Counted from the first letter of the stretch, positions 9,447-16,814 are shown. The stretch is 64,000 nt of DNA from an uncultured Clostridia bacterium (GCA_947175335.1 CAMWMF010000001.1:1-64000); one strand, 5' to 3'. The notes: generated from the sequence alone by a model not told the origin. Numbers and translations: made by a program.

Positions 9447-9983
9447 TTATTTTCCTAAAATGCATTTTTCGGCTTGTGCGCGAATCTCGGCGTTGTGCGC
9501 TTCCAGTTCCTTGATTTTGGCGGGGTAGGTCGAATTGTATTCGGCAAGCGCTTTGTTGTATTCCTTTTGGTACTTCCGTTTCTTGCTTGACCGCGCGATA
9601 ACATATATTATGCCGGGGATTATCCAAAAGGCGAAGCAGAGACATCCCACTGCCATTCCCATTGTTCCTTCCGGCTTCGGCGTTTGCAAAACGGGTTTGT
9701 AATTCTTGTACGATTTGATAGTGTCTTTAGTTATATTGTACTCTTTTTCAAGCGTCGCTACTTGGTCGTACCAGTGCGATTCCTTTTCGCGCGAGAAAGT
9801 TATCTTGTTGAACGTGGAATAGTGCCGCGTGGTACTGCCGTCGAAAATATCATGTGTGGTCCCTTCGAATTCTTGGCAACGCTGATTGCTGACAACTTCC
9901 CAGCCAAAGCTTTCGTACTCCTCAATCGTAGCGTTTACTATATCGTCGCTCGGATAAACCTGTACGGTCTTAGTTTCTTTCAT
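9447..9983 (-). CDS. Hypothetical membrane protein, 178 aa
   Basis: I do not recognise a family. The N-terminal 100 residues are soluble and charged. One hydrophobic stretch at about 109-129 (MAVGCLCFAFWIIPGIIYVIA) is probably a membrane anchor, and a Lys/Glu-rich, likely helical tail follows. An AAGGAGAA site lies just before ATG. It is divergent from the 69-aa HTH gene, and a palindromic operator lies inside its promoter spacer (10012-10040), so it is probably the target of that regulator. Confidence 0.72.
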   Translation of the reverse strand: MKETKTVQVYPSDDIVNATIEEYESFGWEVVSNQRCQEFEGTTHDIFDGSTTRHYSTFNKITFSREKESHWYDQVATLEKEYNITKDTIKSYKNYKPVLQTPKPEGTMGMAVGCLCFAFWIIPGIIYVIARSSKKRKYQKEYNKALAEYNSTYPAKIKELEAHNAEIRAQAEKCILGK

Positions 9984-10011
9984 AATTTTCTCCTTGTGTT
10001 GGATTTTCTAT

Positions 10012-10040
10012 ATTATAACTAACTGTTAGTTAGTTGTCAA
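10012..10040 (-). promoter_or_regulatory. Promoter of the 178-aa membrane protein gene
   Basis: On the minus strand, TTGACA (complement of 10035-10040) and TATAAT (complement of 10012-10017) are exactly 17 bp apart. The operator palindrome at 10017-10031 fills the spacer, so a bound repressor would block RNA polymerase. Confidence 0.8.
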
Positions 10041-10060
10041 GCAAAAACTAACTGTCGGTT
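10017..10060. promoter_or_regulatory. Twin operators of the HTH/membrane-protein divergon
   Basis: AACTAACTGTTAGTT (10017-10031) is a perfect odd palindrome. AACTAACTGTCGGTT (10046-10060) is a diverged second copy 29 bp downstream. They lie between two divergent genes, one of which encodes an HTH protein, which is a typical autoregulated layout. Confidence 0.7.
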
Positions 10061-10093
10061 ATAAAATTTTAGAAAAAGGTGATTATTACAAAT

Positions 10094-10303
10094 ATGGAAG
10101 ATTTGATAAAACAGCGGCTAATCGAGGAGCTAAATGCGTGCAGTCTTACGAAAATCGAGATTGCCAAAAAAGTGGGTGTTTCGCCCGAAATGATAACGCA
10201 GTATATTACTACCAAAAAGTTGCCCAAGCTTGACACCTTTGCCAAGCTGTGCAAGGAGCTCGACCTTTCCGCCGATTATATTTTGGGACTTAGCGACCAA
10301 TAA
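10094..10303 (+). CDS. XRE-family HTH transcriptional regulator, 69 aa
   Basis: This small DNA-binding protein is essentially one helix-turn-helix domain: LTKIEIAKKVGVSPEMITQYI followed by FAKLCKELDLSADYILGL, the usual XRE end. ATG at 10094 is chosen because AAAAGGTGA precedes it at good spacing; an upstream GTG at 10079 overlaps that site. It probably controls itself and the divergent membrane protein through the AACTAAC operators. Confidence 0.85.
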   Translation: MEDLIKQRLIEELNACSLTKIEIAKKVGVSPEMITQYITTKKLPKLDTFAKLCKELDLSADYILGLSDQ

Positions 10304-10444
10304 TCGAGCAAAGTATGCCGATTAGACTGCTATGTCAAGACCGTGTATGCGCGTTACCTTACTAAAAAGTTCGTCGGCTTACCACGCCGTAGTCGGCGGC
10401 GCTTCTGCTGTCATTGCTGCATGCAAGAAAACTTTAAACGAATT

Positions 10445-10474
10445 AAAAGGACCTTGTAAAACAAGATCCTTTTT
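10445..10474. terminator. Terminator between two convergent HTH genes
   Basis: AAAAGGA-CCTTG pairs with CAAG-A-TCCTTTT around a short A-rich loop, followed by T residues. The 140 bp between the upstream HTH stop codon and this hairpin hold nothing I can support. Confidence 0.65.
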
Positions 10475-10511
10475 GTATGCTATTAGTAGTATAGTTTAAT
10501 GCGTTATATTA

Positions 10512-10715
10512 TTAATCCGTTAAACCGAGCAAGTAGTCCGCAGAAACATCAAAAAGTTGTGTAATTTTTATAAGCATATCGAAATCGGGTTCGCGCACGG
10601 CTTTTTCCCAGTTGCTTATTGTGCGCTGGTCTACGTTTAACCGTTCTGCCAATTTGGATTGACTGTATGATTTTTCAATACGTACTTCTTTCAGTCGAAT
10701 AGCGAATTTATTCAT
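10512..10715 (-). CDS. XRE-family HTH regulator, cassette A, 67 aa
   Basis: This one-domain regulator reads YSQSKLAERLNVDQRTISNW and then FDVSADYLLGL, which is standard for XRE proteins. The start at 10715 (MNKFAIRLKEVR) is preferred over a longer reading from 10757 that would overlap the divergent promoter. It lies divergent to a promoter-terminator unit of about 78 nt (10786-10863). The same arrangement recurs at 14644-15008, so the protein probably represses that small RNA through the ATACC...GGTAT palindrome. Confidence 0.87.
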   Translation of the reverse strand: MNKFAIRLKEVRIEKSYSQSKLAERLNVDQRTISNWEKAVREPDFDMLIKITQLFDVSADYLLGLTD

Positions 10716-10750
10716 ATAAACACAGTTTACCTCAATATGAAGTAAAATAC

Positions 10751-10779
10751 TTGACATACCTCGGAATGGGGTATATAAT
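10751..10779 (+). promoter_or_regulatory. Promoter and operator of small RNA A
   Basis: TTGACA at 10751-10756 and TATAAT at 10774-10779 are 17 bp apart. The spacer holds the inverted pair ATACC (10757-10761) and GGTAT (10770-10774). The cassette B promoter has the same ATACC...GGTAT core in the same position. Confidence 0.8.
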
Positions 10780-10785
10780 ATTCGT

Positions 10786-10863
10786 ATAAATAATTATGTA
10801 TACCGTTCCTTGGCTGCGACATCAAAACATCCCCCTTTCTTTTGAGAGAGGGGGAATGTTTTA
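10786..10863 (+). ncRNA. Candidate small RNA A of the HTH cassette (about 78 nt)
   Basis: A consensus promoter is followed within 80 nt by an intrinsic terminator (stem 10827-10835 with 10850-10859, then T residues). The 31 bases at 10800-10830 match 26 of 31 in the cassette B RNA, including ATACCGTTCC, TGC and ACATCAAA. A tiny reading frame starting ATG is out of register between the copies, which argues for RNA rather than peptide function. I cannot assign it to a known RNA family. Confidence 0.6.
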
Positions 10864-10965
10864 TTTGATAAAATTAAAAGTTAAAATTTATAAAGCTCTT
10901 GCATTTTTTTACATTTTATAATATAATACAAATAAAAAATCGATTATAAAATGAGGGGTAGGAAA

Positions 10966-12435
10966 ATGTTGAAATCGGTTATTACAGGCGAAATGCCTGC
11001 AAACGAAGAACTCGGCAAAAGGCTCAAACAGGCTGCGCTCGATTTGTCTGCCAAGCAGATGCTTTTGAAAGAGAAGAAGATTCCTGTGCTTGTTGTGTTT
11101 GAAGGCTGGGGCGCGGCAGGAAAAGGCAGTGTTCTGGGAAAAGTAATTCAGCGCATCGACCCGCGCTTTTTCCGCGTGGATACTATGAGCGTGGTTTCCG
11201 AAGACGAGGCGCGTCGTCCGTTTTTGTATCGCTACTTCAAGCGTATTCCCGAGAGTGGACGGTTTTCGTTTTTGGACGGCGGTTGGGCGGACGAGATTGT
11301 CCGCGACAGAGTTGTCGGCGGTATGAGCGACAAGGAGTATCAAAAGCGTATCGTATCGGTCAAGCGCTTTGAGCGCACGCTTACCGACAACGGATATTTG
11401 GTACTCAAATTCTTTTTCAACATAGGCAAGGACGAGCAGAAAAAGCGCTTGGAGGGACTGCGCGAGCGAAAGATTACGCGTTGGCGCGTGTCGGATGACG
11501 ATCTCGAGCAGAACCGTCGTTATAAGGAATACGAGGACGCTTACTGTGCGTACCTCAATGAGACTAACCAATCGACTTCGCCTTGGTACGTGATAGACGC
11601 CGCCGATAAAAAATGGGCGGAGTTGCAGGTGCTCGACATAATAAATCAGGGTATCGACACGGCAATGAAGAACAACGGGAAAGCCGTGCCCATTTTGCAA
11701 AACGTGTTTCCGCTCGTAAAGACCCCTAAGCTTGCGGATATAACCTTCGACGGCAAGGAACTGACCGAAGAAGAGTACGATAAAGAGCTGGATAAATGCC
11801 GTAAAAAGCTGAGCAAGCTGCACAACGAGCTTTACCGCCGTCGCATTCCCGTAGTGCTGTGCTACGAGGGGTGGGACGCGGCAGGCAAGGGCGGCAACAT
11901 CAAACGCATTACCAGCGCTTTGGACCCCAGAGGCTACGAAGTGCATCCGATTGCCAGTCCCGAACCGCACGAAAAAGCGCGGCATTATCTGTGGCGTTTT
12001 TGGACGCGGCTGCCCAAGGACGGACATGTCGCCATATTCGACCGCACATGGTACGGCAGGGTAATGGTTGAGCGGTTGGAGGGCTTTTGCAGCGAAAACG
12101 ATTGGCAGCGTGCCTATAACGAAATTAACGAGTTTGAAAAAGAACTCGACGATTGGGGCGCAATCGTAATTAAGTTTTGGGTGCATATAGATAAGGATAC
12201 TCAGCTCGAGCGCTTTACCGAACGCCAGAACACGCCGTCCAAACAGTGGAAAATAACCGAGGAGGACTGGCGCAACCGCGAAAAGTGGGATCTTTACGAA
12301 ACCGCGGTCAACGAAATGCTGGAAAAGACCAACACCGCTTACGCGCCTTGGATCGTTTTGGAATCCAAGGACAAAAAGTATGCCCGTATCAAAGCTTTGA
12401 AAACAGTTATTAAAGCCATAGAAGCCCGCCTTTGA
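10966..12435 (+). CDS. pap: Polyphosphate:AMP phosphotransferase (two-domain PPK2 family)
   Basis: This 489-residue protein has two PPK2 kinase domains in tandem, the layout of class II PPK2 enzymes that phosphorylate AMP to ADP with polyphosphate. Domain 1 carries the P-loop EGWGAAGKGS and domain 2 EGWDAAGKGGNIKR. The catalytic lid FDRTWYGRVMVER is intact only in domain 2; domain 1 has FLDGGWADEIVRDR, consistent with a structural first domain. ATG 10966 is preferred because GGGGTAGGA precedes it; an ATG at 10951 overlaps that site. It stands alone between terminators and probably works in energy or nucleotide salvage. Confidence 0.92.
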   Translation: MLKSVITGEMPANEELGKRLKQAALDLSAKQMLLKEKKIPVLVVFEGWGAAGKGSVLGKVIQRIDPRFFRVDTMSVVSEDEARRPFLYRYFKRIPESGRFSFLDGGWADEIVRDRVVGGMSDKEYQKRIVSVKRFERTLTDNGYLVLKFFFNIGKDEQKKRLEGLRERKITRWRVSDDDLEQNRRYKEYEDAYCAYLNETNQSTSPWYVIDAADKKWAELQVLDIINQGIDTAMKNNGKAVPILQNVFPLVKTPKLADITFDGKELTEEEYDKELDKCRKKLSKLHNELYRRRIPVVLCYEGWDAAGKGGNIKRITSALDPRGYEVHPIASPEPHEKARHYLWRFWTRLPKDGHVAIFDRTWYGRVMVERLEGFCSENDWQRAYNEINEFEKELDDWGAIVIKFWVHIDKDTQLERFTERQNTPSKQWKITEEDWRNREKWDLYETAVNEMLEKTNTAYAPWIVLESKDKKYARIKALKTVIKAIEARL

Positions 12436-12461
12436 TAGTCCGTAAATCATTTATATAAACT

Positions 12462-12494
12462 AAGAGCATGCCGTAAAACGGTTTGCTCTTTTTT
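12462..12494 (+). terminator. Terminator after pap
   Basis: AAGAGCA (12462-12468) pairs with TGCTCTT (12484-12490), with an inner CCGT/ACGG helix and a T run. Confidence 0.82.
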
Positions 12495-12526
12495 ATTCAA
12501 ACGTTACAACCGCTTTTAAAAGGCTG

Positions 12527-12555
12527 TTTACTTTTTTCGAGCTATGTGGTATAAT
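12527..12555 (+). promoter_or_regulatory. Promoter of the 663-aa membrane protein gene
   Basis: TTTACT at 12527-12532 and TATAAT at 12550-12555 are 17 bp apart. The start near 12562 gives a leader of about 37 nt. Confidence 0.65.
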
Positions 12556-12598
12556 AAACCAAGCATACAAAAACGACTTCTACTTTAAGGAAAAGTAT

Positions 12599-14590
12599 AT
12601 GAATTTGATTATTTGCGGAATACTGTCTTTGATTGCTTTGGTCGTATCGGTAATCTGTGCGATTTTGTTTCGGCATAAATTGCGCATGGCGGTTCGCGCG
12701 CTGTCCGTGGGATTTTTTATAACGATATTCATTGCCGTTTCGCCGTGCAATATAGATGGCGGTAAATTCTCGTTCGGCGTGAACCTGTTCCAAACGATTT
12801 GCGTTATGATAACGCAATCAAGCCTTAACGAAACGCTTGGCGTAATCGCGCAATACAAATCGTCATTGACCGAAGCATACGGTATATACATAACGTTTTT
12901 GTACGTAATCGGTCCGATAAGCGTTGCCGGCGCAACGTTGTCGTTCTTTAAAGGCTTCGGGCGATTTGTATATTGGGCAAAATCGCTTTTTGCGGAGTCA
13001 TACATATTTTCAACGGTGAACGAGCGGTCGCTTGCCGTTTGCAAATCGATACGCGAGCGGCACCGCAAAGCGCTTGTTTTGTTCGCTTTGGACGGCGACA
13101 ACGATTACGACGAAAGTTTTACGTCGCGCATAGAGGAGTTGGGCGGCATTATCGTCAAGCAAGGCGCTAAGGACGTTAAACACAGTCTTAGGCATAAGCG
13201 GTATTATTATTTGTTGGATAAGGACGCGCAAAACAATATCGACCAAGGTCTTGCAATAAACGACAAGTATAAGGATAAGAAAGCCGCATACGAAAAGGTC
13301 GATTTGCTTATTTATTCCGTCGGCGAAATGCCTAACATTATATTTTACAATACGCAGCACAACGTCACTATCAGATTGTTCCGCGAGGAAGAAATTATCG
13401 CCAACGATTTGATTTTTAACTACCCGCTATACGACGGCGTTGTGGACGGCAAGCTTAACGTATTGCTTGTCGGCTGCGGCAAAATCGGTTACGAAATTCT
13501 TAAAAAGATTATATGGTCGGGGCATTTGGGTAAAGGCGTCCAAACGACAATTAACGTTATCGACAAAAACGCCAAAGCCACAGAATCGCGGCTTAAAAAA
13601 GAATGTCCCGCGCTGTTTAGTGAGTGTGCGCTCAATATCGGCTTTTACGACGCGAATATAAACGACGACAGCTTTACCGCGGCGCTTAGTCAAATCGGTA
13701 CGCCCACGTATATAGTCGCCGCGTTGGGTGATGAAAAGGTAAATACGGAAGTCTGTATATATCTGCGCCGCTACTTCGGCATAACCGACGGCTATCCGTT
13801 GTTGCACATGACTACAAATACGGAGGACTACGCCGATAAGCTTAATCTAATAAACGTGTACGATTGGACTGTCGGCAAAGACCGTATTTTCCGCAAACGC
13901 GACGATACCGAACAGAAGTTCGAAATAAAAGGCTTCGGGTCGTACGAAAGCGCGTACCGTCGGTTGAATCCTACCGAGTCCAAGTTCGGTATGCTTGCGC
14001 TCGCTTGCCACTACGCAAAAATGAATACCGATTGGGATGGCAAAAGCAGTTATTTGAACGCCGACGAAACGGTAGAGCAGTTTGTAAGCTCGTTGTCGTA
14101 TTCGTACAATCAAATTGCGTTTTGTAAATACAACGCCGACCAGCTTGCGCTGTCTATAGGATATATATTGTACTCGTTGGGTTATGCCGAAAAGTGCGCG
14201 GAGTATTTAGAGCAAATCCGCCAAAGCTTGGGGTTGCGGTCTGTAAGCAGTATTCCGTTTGCGCTGTACCTCGACCCCGATTATGACTTTAAAGGCGACT
14301 TGCAGGACAATATCGACGAGGTTTTGGCGCTGACTACCGAACGGTTTAACAGATATATGTATACGCTCGGCTGGACAAGGTTGCCCGTCGAAGAAATCAA
14401 AAACAAGTCGTTGCGCGACCAACTGCGAATGAGGTATGCGCGTATCGGCAATTACGACGTAAAAGCCTTGGAAAAGCTTATGGCAGACGGCGAGGAAAAC
14501 AAAAAAGATTACCGCCAAAACGATAAGGACGAAATCTTAAAATTGCCTGATATTTTGAATTTATATGCAGAGCTTACCAAGAAAGAATAA
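12599..14590 (+). CDS. Membrane protein with Rossmann (TrkA-N/RCK-like) and RyR-like domains
   Basis: The 663-residue product begins with two hydrophobic helices (about 3-25 and 30-48) and a third near 95-117; the remainder is cytosolic. A nucleotide-binding Rossmann fold is marked by LNVLLVGCGKIGYEILKKI near residue 290, with an acidic strand end (INVIDKNAKATESRL). A segment around 460 (NPTESKFGMLALACHYAKM) resembles RyR domains found beside TrkA-N domains in bacteria. The region at about 150-260 may be a second degenerate Rossmann unit. This suggests a ligand-gated or sensory membrane protein, but neither substrate nor ion can be named. It has its own promoter. Confidence 0.65.
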   Translation: MNLIICGILSLIALVVSVICAILFRHKLRMAVRALSVGFFITIFIAVSPCNIDGGKFSFGVNLFQTICVMITQSSLNETLGVIAQYKSSLTEAYGIYITFLYVIGPISVAGATLSFFKGFGRFVYWAKSLFAESYIFSTVNERSLAVCKSIRERHRKALVLFALDGDNDYDESFTSRIEELGGIIVKQGAKDVKHSLRHKRYYYLLDKDAQNNIDQGLAINDKYKDKKAAYEKVDLLIYSVGEMPNIIFYNTQHNVTIRLFREEEIIANDLIFNYPLYDGVVDGKLNVLLVGCGKIGYEILKKIIWSGHLGKGVQTTINVIDKNAKATESRLKKECPALFSECALNIGFYDANINDDSFTAALSQIGTPTYIVAALGDEKVNTEVCIYLRRYFGITDGYPLLHMTTNTEDYADKLNLINVYDWTVGKDRIFRKRDDTEQKFEIKGFGSYESAYRRLNPTESKFGMLALACHYAKMNTDWDGKSSYLNADETVEQFVSSLSYSYNQIAFCKYNADQLALSIGYILYSLGYAEKCAEYLEQIRQSLGLRSVSSIPFALYLDPDYDFKGDLQDNIDEVLALTTERFNRYMYTLGWTRLPVEEIKNKSLRDQLRMRYARIGNYDVKALEKLMADGEENKKDYRQNDKDEILKLPDILNLYAELTKKE

Positions 14591-14615
14591 TTTATATTCC
14601 TAATCTAATAAATAA

Positions 14616-14645
14616 AACCCTTTGCAGTCGATATTGCAAAGGGTT
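14616..14645. terminator. Bidirectional terminator
   Basis: A perfect 11-bp stem (14616-14626 with 14635-14645) has an 8-nt loop and A/T-rich flanks. It separates two convergent genes and overlaps the stop codon of the minus-strand HTH gene. Confidence 0.85.
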
Positions 14646-14850
14646 ATTTGTTTAATTTGGGATTGTTTGTGCGTTCAAGCAAATAGTCGATAGATACGTT
14701 AAAGTAATCGGCAAACGCAATCAGCGTTGCGTAGTCCGCTTCATGCTCGCCGGTTTCGTATCTACTAATACTGTTTTGGTTTAGGTTCAAATCCATGGCG
14801 AGCTTGATTTGCGTGATATTATGTTGTTTGCGTAGTTCTTTAAGTCGCAT
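14644..14850 (-). CDS. XRE-family HTH regulator, cassette B, 68 aa
   Basis: This single-domain HTH protein (ITQIKLAMDLNLNQNSISRY, then FNVSIDYLLER) is related in size and layout to the cassette A regulator. ATAGGAAA lies 13 nt before ATG. It is divergent to a small promoter-terminator unit (14904-15008). The shared promoter region contains a 21-bp palindrome (14877-14897), the likely autoregulatory operator. Confidence 0.88.
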   Translation of the reverse strand: MRLKELRKQHNITQIKLAMDLNLNQNSISRYETGEHEADYATLIAFADYFNVSIDYLLERTNNPKLNK

Positions 14851-14868
14851 ATTTTTGTATATTTCCTA

Positions 14869-14897
14869 TTGACAATATTATACCATTATGGTATAAT
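14869..14897 (+). promoter_or_regulatory. Promoter and operator of small RNA B
   Basis: TTGACA at 14869-14874 and TATAAT at 14892-14897 are 17 bp apart. The spacer and -10 are covered by a perfect palindrome whose core is TTATACCATTATGGTATAA. On the other strand the same palindrome supplies a TATAAT for the HTH gene. Confidence 0.85.
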
Positions 14898-14903
14898 CTA
14901 AAA

Positions 14904-15008
14904 TATCCCAAATCGGGATATTATGCCTGTATGGAATAATAATGATACCGTTCCGTGATTGCAACATCAAAGCATTCCCTTTCTCTTGTGAGAGAGGGAA
15001 TGCTTTTT
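14904..15008 (+). ncRNA. Candidate small RNA B of the HTH cassette (about 105 nt)
   Basis: The unit starts at a consensus promoter. It contains a small hairpin (ATATCCC/GGGATAT at about 14905-14921) and the conserved 31-nt block at 14945-14974, and it ends in a 14-bp terminator stem (14972-14985 with 14990-15003) with a T run. The block and the terminator (CATYCCC...GGGAATG) are shared with small RNA A. The intervening gene order differs, so these are two paralogous cassettes. Confidence 0.62.
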
Positions 15009-15015
15009 GTTTGGC

Positions 15016-15044
15016 TTGAAATTTTACATACTATATGCTATAAT
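15016..15044 (+). promoter_or_regulatory. Promoter of gluQ, implying a leaderless mRNA
   Basis: TTGAAA at 15016-15021 and TATAAT at 15039-15044 are 17 bp apart. The gluQ ATG begins 7 bp after the -10, at the expected transcription start. There is no ribosome binding site. Confidence 0.75.
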
Positions 15045-15050
15045 ACTGTT

Positions 15051-15983
15051 ATGGATAGCAAAACGGTTATAGGAAGATTTGCGCCGACGCCGAGCGGGTT
15101 TATGCACGCGGGCAATCTTTTGTGTGCCATGCTCGCGTATTTGTCCGCCAAGAGTAAGGGCGGTAAGTTTATTATTCGCATAGAGGATTTGGACGCGATG
15201 CGCTGTCCGCGTTCCGCCGCGATGGATATTATAAATACGCTACAAGCGGTGGGGATTACGAGCGACGAGCCTATGCTTTGGCAAAGCGAACGCACGGCGG
15301 TGTATCAAGCTGCGGCGCAAAAGCTGGCGGCAAAAACGCAACTCTATCCGTGCTACTGCTCGCGTGCCGAATTGCACGCGGAGGGTATTACGCGCTTGCC
15401 CGACGGCGGTATACTGTATCCCAAAACATGCAAAAACCTTTCGGCGGAGCAAAAAGCCGAACGGGAAAAGCGGGTCAAGCCGTCGCTCAGAATATCCGTG
15501 CCTGACGAGGTTATTTCGTTTACCGACGGCATATGCGGCGAGCAAAGCCAAAACCTTGCCGAGCATTGTGGCGACTTTATTATAAGGCGGAGCGACGGCG
15601 TGTACGCATATCAGCTTGCAGTGGTGGTTGACGACGGCGAAAGCGGCGTAACCGAGGTAGTGCGCGGCGCCGATCTTTTGTACGACACTCCGCGGCAAAT
15701 ATATTTACAAAAGCTGCTCGGCTTGCCTACTCCGCAGTATTACCATATCCCGCTTGTGTGCGACGCTGACGGCAGAAAGCTAAGCAAGAGCGAGGGCGAC
15801 AGCGCACAGCGGTTGCTGAAAACGCACAGCCCGCAACAAATAATAGGCGAGTTGGCGTTCGCGGCTAATATATTGGACGAGCCAAAGCCTGTTGATATTG
15901 ATGATTTAATTGCGCTGTACGACGCGAATAAGGTGCCGAAAGAGAGGATTGTATTTAATTCGGAATTCGGAATTCGGAATTAG
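15051..15983 (+). CDS. gluQ: Glutamyl-Q tRNA(Asp) synthetase (GluRS-like)
   Basis: The 310-residue protein is a class I synthetase lacking the anticodon-binding half of GluRS, as in GluQRS, which attaches glutamate to queuosine-34 of tRNA-Asp. The HIGH-like motif PTPSGFMHAGN and the KMSKS-like motif RKLSKSEGD are present, with cysteines in CYCSRAE that may bind zinc. ATG 15051 is chosen because it starts the RFAPTPSG domain; the mRNA seems leaderless. The last residues (NSEFGIRN) and the stop codon are encoded by a dispersed AATTCGGAATT repeat, so the native C-terminus has been replaced or extended. Confidence 0.9.
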   Translation: MDSKTVIGRFAPTPSGFMHAGNLLCAMLAYLSAKSKGGKFIIRIEDLDAMRCPRSAAMDIINTLQAVGITSDEPMLWQSERTAVYQAAAQKLAAKTQLYPCYCSRAELHAEGITRLPDGGILYPKTCKNLSAEQKAEREKRVKPSLRISVPDEVISFTDGICGEQSQNLAEHCGDFIIRRSDGVYAYQLAVVVDDGESGVTEVVRGADLLYDTPRQIYLQKLLGLPTPQYYHIPLVCDADGRKLSKSEGDSAQRLLKTHSPQQIIGELAFAANILDEPKPVDIDDLIALYDANKVPKERIVFNSEFGIRN

Positions 15984-15990
15984 GAATTAT
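15957..15990. repeat. Dispersed AATTCGGAATT repeat, copy 2 (inside the 3' end of gluQ)
   Basis: Three overlapping AATTCGGAATT units and a degenerate fourth run from the last codons of gluQ past its stop codon. Together with the inverted copy at 16158-16170 it brackets the hairpin element at 16015-16131. Confidence 0.75.
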
Positions 15991-16014
15991 GTGTAGAAAT
16001 TGCACAGCTATTTT

Positions 16015-16131
16015 GCGGCGGGTCGCCTAGACCCCTCGACTGCGCTCGGGGTGATGGGAGTAAGAGTCGAACATGTATCCCCATCATTTCGACCGAAGCG
16101 AAGCGGAGTGGAAAAATCTAGGCGTAGCCGC
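16015..16131. repeat. Imperfect inverted-repeat element (MITE/REP-like)
   Basis: The left arm GCGGC...CGCCTAGA...TGATGGGA and the right arm, read in reverse complement, GCGGC...CGCCTAGA...TGATGGGGA pair over about 50 bp each. An open frame through it gives SFRPKRSGVEKS, a peptide I associate with repetitive intergenic DNA rather than a protein. It fills the gap between gluQ and the next gene and has no coding capacity of its own. Confidence 0.6.
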
Positions 16132-16157
16132 ACAATTTTTAAATCTCAACATCTTTT

Positions 16158-16170
16158 TCAATTCCGAATT
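16158..16170. repeat. Dispersed AATTCGGAATT repeat, copy 3 (partial)
   Basis: TTCAATTCCGAATT is a single inverted unit of the family and closes the composite element that starts at 15957. Confidence 0.5.
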
Positions 16171-16212
16171 ATATATAGTATAAATGCCGTAAATGCGGTA
16201 ATAATCGTATTT

Positions 16213-16779
16213 ATGGTTACATTCTGTTTAGGTTCGGCGCGGGCAAAGCGCGCGTATATCAAGACAATCGAGGGCGGCGTGCTGCTCGACAACATAGAGG
16301 TGTTGTTTTGCGCAAGCGAAAACGGGCGCAACTACTTTGCGTACGCGCCTATACCGTTCGGCGGGTTTCGCGTAGGCGACTACCTGCGGTACAGGCGGGC
16401 GCTGTGCGGCGATAAATTGCTGTCGTCCGACATAGCAAAGTTCGGCATAAATCCCGACAAAAAGCTGCGTAAGCTTTGTGCGGCGGAGCGGCGCATAGTG
16501 CAGTTTTTGGAAAAAACGCGGGGCAAAACGGACAAGCCCGTAATAGTAAACCTTGACGGAATAAGGTATTCGCGGCGAAACATGTCGGCGCTAAAACGGC
16601 TGCTGTCGGCGGTGCCGCAAGCATATGTGTTTGTTACCGATAAGCGGTTTTCTTCGCGGTTTCGCGGCGCGTTTGTTACGCAAACGTTCGGCTCGCAATC
16701 CGCCTTTATCACGCACAAATTCTATGCGGCAAAGGAGCTGGCGGATAGGGTGGGAGCTAATAAAGTTTCGGTTATGTAG
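16213..16779 (+). CDS. Hypothetical protein, possible degenerate ABC-type ATPase fragment
   Basis: The 188-residue product shows an ABC-ATPase-like order without the P-loop: a segment like the Q-loop region (YFAYAPIPFGGFRVGDYL), CAAERRIVQFLEKT in the place of a signature helix, KPVIVNLDGI resembling Walker B, and VFVTDKRF where the H-loop strand would be. The Walker A lysine and the catalytic Glu and His are absent, so it could not hydrolyse ATP in the usual way. ATG 16213 is used because the upstream open frame is repeat DNA (15957-16170); no good ribosome binding site is visible. It could be a decaying gene. The family call is weak. Confidence 0.45.
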   Translation: MVTFCLGSARAKRAYIKTIEGGVLLDNIEVLFCASENGRNYFAYAPIPFGGFRVGDYLRYRRALCGDKLLSSDIAKFGINPDKKLRKLCAAERRIVQFLEKTRGKTDKPVIVNLDGIRYSRRNMSALKRLLSAVPQAYVFVTDKRFSSRFRGAFVTQTFGSQSAFITHKFYAAKELADRVGANKVSVM

Positions 16780-16788
16780 CTTACTTTT

Positions 16789-16814
16789 ACGCACGCTTAA
16801 GGCGTGCGTTTTTT
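16789..16814 (+). terminator. Terminator before gyrB
   Basis: ACGCACGC (16789-16796) pairs with GCGTGCGT (16802-16809) and is followed by six T residues. The next 160 bp to the gyrB promoter contain no gene. Confidence 0.88.

Noticed and set aside
10347..10499. Possible 50-codon gene between the two HTH genes
   Set aside because: It has no ribosome binding site, reads through a terminator hairpin and shows no recognisable domain.
14944..15021. Small peptide gene starting ATG at 14944 in cassette B
   Set aside because: The frame is shifted in the paralogous cassette A, and it reads through the terminator, so an RNA function is favoured.
16000..16212. N-terminal 71 codons of the long open frame before the ABC-like protein
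   Set aside because: They translate the composite repeat (SFRPKRSGVEKS and flanks) and are unlikely to be part of the protein.
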